From contig SLST01000466.1 of the NCBI GenBank assembly GCA_007130265.1, positions 1 to 8,261 on the forward strand: DNA of 8,261 nucleotides. The letters are read 5' to 3'. Both the position numbers and the translations under genes were made by a program. The DNA is from Spirochaetales bacterium (GTDB taxonomy: Bacteria; Spirochaetota; Spirochaetia; DSM-27196; SLST01). Of the stretch, positions 7,562 through 8,261 are shown one piece after another; position 1 is the stretch's first letter, and every line of letters begins with the position of its first letter. The notes beneath the pieces are model-generated. The model worked only from the letters and a program-made list of their open reading frames with translations, did not search any database and was not told the origin of the DNA.

Positions 7562-7690
7562 CAGCGTGCGGCGGCGGCCGTAACCGAGTTGCGCTCTACA
7601 GCAAACGACCGTGAGGTCCTAATTGGCAAATCTCAGTGCGCCGTCAAAGGCTCATCGTTCCCAGTGGATGCGAACCCCACCTGGAACTAG
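7558..7690 (+). pseudogene. broken start of a downstream operon gene (remnant)
   Basis: ATG at 7558 overlaps the oxidoreductase stop as ATGA, with TGAGGA about ten bases upstream, the normal arrangement for a translationally coupled operon gene. The frame reads MTACGGGRNRVALYSKRP and stops at TGA 7612-7614. Beyond the stop the same frame gives GPNWQISV (7615-7638). One base of frame change near 7642 then gives VKGSSFPVDANPTWN, closed by TAG at 7688. Joined, WQISV plus VKGSxFxVDxxPTW resembles, from memory only, the N-terminal start of a family of hypothetical proteins (WQISVKG..F.INGKPT) in sugar-degradation clusters. I read it as a gene killed by a nonsense codon, a frameshift and loss of its 3' part. 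It may instead be chance. Confidence 0.33.
7657..7687. repeat. imperfect inverted repeat (10-bp stem)
   Basis: GTTCC-c-AG-TGG (7657-7667) pairs with CCA-c-CT-GGAAC (7677-7687): ten base pairs with one unpaired C on each side, around a nine-base loop. Its right arm GGAAC is also the left arm of the next inverted repeat, so the two structures exclude each other. The inner GTGG/CCAC stem with TGCGAAC superficially resembles a tRNA T-arm. Confidence 0.4.
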
Positions 7691-7726
7691 CGATGCGGGC
7701 GGTCGTACGATACCCATCGGAGTTCC
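7683..7726. repeat. long imperfect inverted repeat (13-bp stem)
   Basis: GGAACT (7683-7688) pairs with AGTTCC (7721-7726), then CGATG (7691-7695) with CATCG (7715-7719), then GG (7697-7698) with CC (7713-7714), with small internal loops and a self-complementary TCGTACGA at 7703-7710 near the tip. It is the strongest dyad I can find in the window. It could be a structured transcript, a protein-binding site or a remnant of a recombination site. Confidence 0.45.
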
Positions 7727-7794
7727 GTCGACCCTATGAGGGCGGATACGGGTCTCTGAGCCATGTCAGCACGCTCCATGTCCCTGTGGCGATC

Positions 7795-8076
7795 ATGTCG
7801 GTGTTCGGGCGGCGGGATCGACGTCGGCTTGAGGTATCAGGCCTTGTCCTTCTCTGCGTCGCAACCGGCGGCCTCTTCAGTGCGTCGCTCCACCCGGTCG
7901 CGGACACCTCCCTCTGGAGCCTCGAAGGCTGGTATGCTCCGCTGCTCGAGCCGCGCCATCGCTGCGGCGCGCCATATTCGCTCGCCGTGGGAGCAGCGAT
8001 GGTGAGGAGCCGATCGGTCAGCGGATGGAAGCTCGACACCGGCCGCCAGGCGCTTCGGAGATGTCGCGCGGCTTGA
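7795..8076 (+). pseudogene. truncated second copy of the DUF218 gene (N-terminal part only)
   Basis: From ATG 7795 the frame reads MSVFGRRDRRR, a hydrophobic helix (SGLVLLCVATGGLF), then ASLHPVAD and LWSLEGWYAPLLEPR. Over 7862-7956 it matches window bases 1-95 at 89 of 95 positions with no gaps and in the same frame. After 7956 the similarity stops abruptly and the frame continues with unrelated residues to TGA 8074-8076. All DUF218 catalytic-domain motifs (VVLG, FTGG, SASHMPRA) are missing, so it cannot be a working enzyme. The six differences change four of 31 residues, suggesting loose constraint or an old paralogue. No ribosome-binding site is seen before ATG 7795 and the true original start is uncertain; the upstream boundary of homology cannot be set because the left copy is cut by the window edge. 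Confidence 0.75.
7862..7956 (+). repeat. direct repeat, right copy (partner 1-95)
   Basis: This is the gapless partner of window bases 1-95, in the same orientation and about 7.9 kb away, lying in the truncated DUF218 copy. Similarity ends sharply after CCGCGC at 7951-7956. Confidence 0.9.
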
Positions 8077-8082
8077 TGCCGC
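8068..8082 (-). terminator. short hairpin just after the transporter stop codon
   Basis: GCGGC (8068-8072) and GCCGC (8078-8082) pair around a five-base loop directly beyond the stop codon of the minus-strand transporter gene. The position suits a terminator, but the stem has five pairs and no T-run follows. Confidence 0.22.
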
Positions 8083-8259
8083 TCAGACGCGCACCGCGAA
8101 GCGTATGCGGCGGGCGACGGTCATCACGATTGCGGCGGTGACGAACAGCGCGGCCGTCAGGGTGAGGAAGACGTGCGGCAGATCCCATCTGATGCTCACG
8201 TAGGTCCCCACCATCGGCGCCGCGAACCAGCCCATGCTGGAGACCGACGTCTGGATCCC
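8083..8259 (-). CDS. C-terminal end of a major facilitator superfamily-type transporter, partial
   Basis: On the minus strand a frame open from the window edge gives 58 residues and TGA at 8085-8083. It starts GIQTSVSSMGWFAAPMVGTY, a helix-breaking Gly/Pro-containing membrane segment, followed by a short loop (IRWDLP) and a final hydrophobic helix (VFLTLTAALFVTAAIVMTVA), ending in a basic tail RRIRFAVRV. This is the pattern of helices 11 and 12 of an MFS permease, with the basic tail in the cytoplasm. The substrate cannot be judged from this part. The base composition is GC-rich, like the DUF218 gene at the other end. It converges on the truncated DUF218 copy. Confidence 0.65.
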   Translation of the reverse strand, partial: GIQTSVSSMGWFAAPMVGTYVSIRWDLPHVFLTLTAALFVTAAIVMTVARRIRFAVRV

Positions 8260-8261
8260 GA

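Larger units (their letters stand above)
7615..7794 (+). other. gap with clustered inverted repeats and no intact gene
   Basis: No convincing gene is seen between the broken coupled start and the DUF218 fragment. The stretch holds several overlapping inverted repeats, described in the two repeat entries below, plus ACCC-TAT/ATA-c-GGGT at 7731-7753. There is no T-run that would make any of them an intrinsic terminator of the transporter operon. An open frame from 7636 runs through the gap into the DUF218 fragment, but its first 50 or so residues do not look like the membrane N-terminus expected of that family. Confidence 0.4.

Noticed and set aside
7612..7614. TGA read as selenocysteine to continue the coupled frame
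   Set aside because: No SECIS-like hairpin follows the TGA in the expected place, and the continuing frame needs a further shift to stay protein-like. A broken gene is simpler.
7616..7688. A degenerate tRNA: GCC-GTCAAA-GGC like an anticodon arm, GTGG...TGCGAAC...CCAC like a T-arm, CTGGAAC like an acceptor strand
   Set aside because: The 5' acceptor matches only four of seven pairs, the anticodon loop has six bases and no D-arm forms. The same bases fit better as plain inverted repeats.
7683..7726. Integron attC site
   Set aside because: The arms do not fit the RYYYAAC and GTTRRRY core sites, and there are no gene cassettes or integrase nearby.

Overview
The window looks like one stretch of a GC-rich, probably diderm (Gram-negative-type) bacterial chromosome. 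Two points suggest this. The transport solute-binding protein has an Ala-X-Ala signal peptide and no lipobox, so it should be free in a periplasm, while a neighbouring protease carries a clear lipobox. The gene types (CUT1 sugar transporter without its own ATPase, FAD_oxidored-type enzyme, lipoprotein papain homologue) are common in Spirochaetota and in the Planctomycetota/Verrucomicrobiota/Lentisphaerota group. This placement is a guess; nothing here fixes the phylum.

Layout: (1) 3-674 (+) is the 3' part of a YdcF/ElyC/SanA-like DUF218 envelope protein. (2) 707-2455 (-), convergent with it, encodes a 582-residue papain-type (C1) cysteine protease lipoprotein with two apparent beta-rich C-terminal domains. 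(3) 2456-2776 is a divergent control region with a good promoter for the protease and a palindrome over its -35 box. (4) 2777-7561 (+) is a four-gene operon: solute-binding protein, two MalF/MalG-like permeases and a cytoplasmic FAD-dependent oxidoreductase. It has no ATPase gene, so the transporter presumably borrows a shared MsmK/UgpC-type ATPase. (5) 7558 to about 7790 is decayed sequence: a gene start coupled by ATGA to the oxidoreductase, broken after 18 codons, with several inverted repeats. (6) 7795-8076 (+) starts with a second, about 94% identical copy of the N-terminal part of the same DUF218 gene that opens the window, then breaks off. (7) 8083-8259 (-) is the C-terminal end of an MFS-type membrane transporter.

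Functionally, the operon should import a sugar, oligosaccharide or polyol and oxidise it or a derivative through the FAD enzyme. The protease is a separate, divergently transcribed surface or periplasmic protein. The DUF218 duplication at both ends, the richer GC of the flanks and the broken gene at 7558 together suggest that the protease plus transporter block sits between two DUF218 copies as an accessory segment, and that its right edge was trimmed by recombination. I see no tRNA, rRNA, CRISPR array, transposase or clearly novel multi-gene system.
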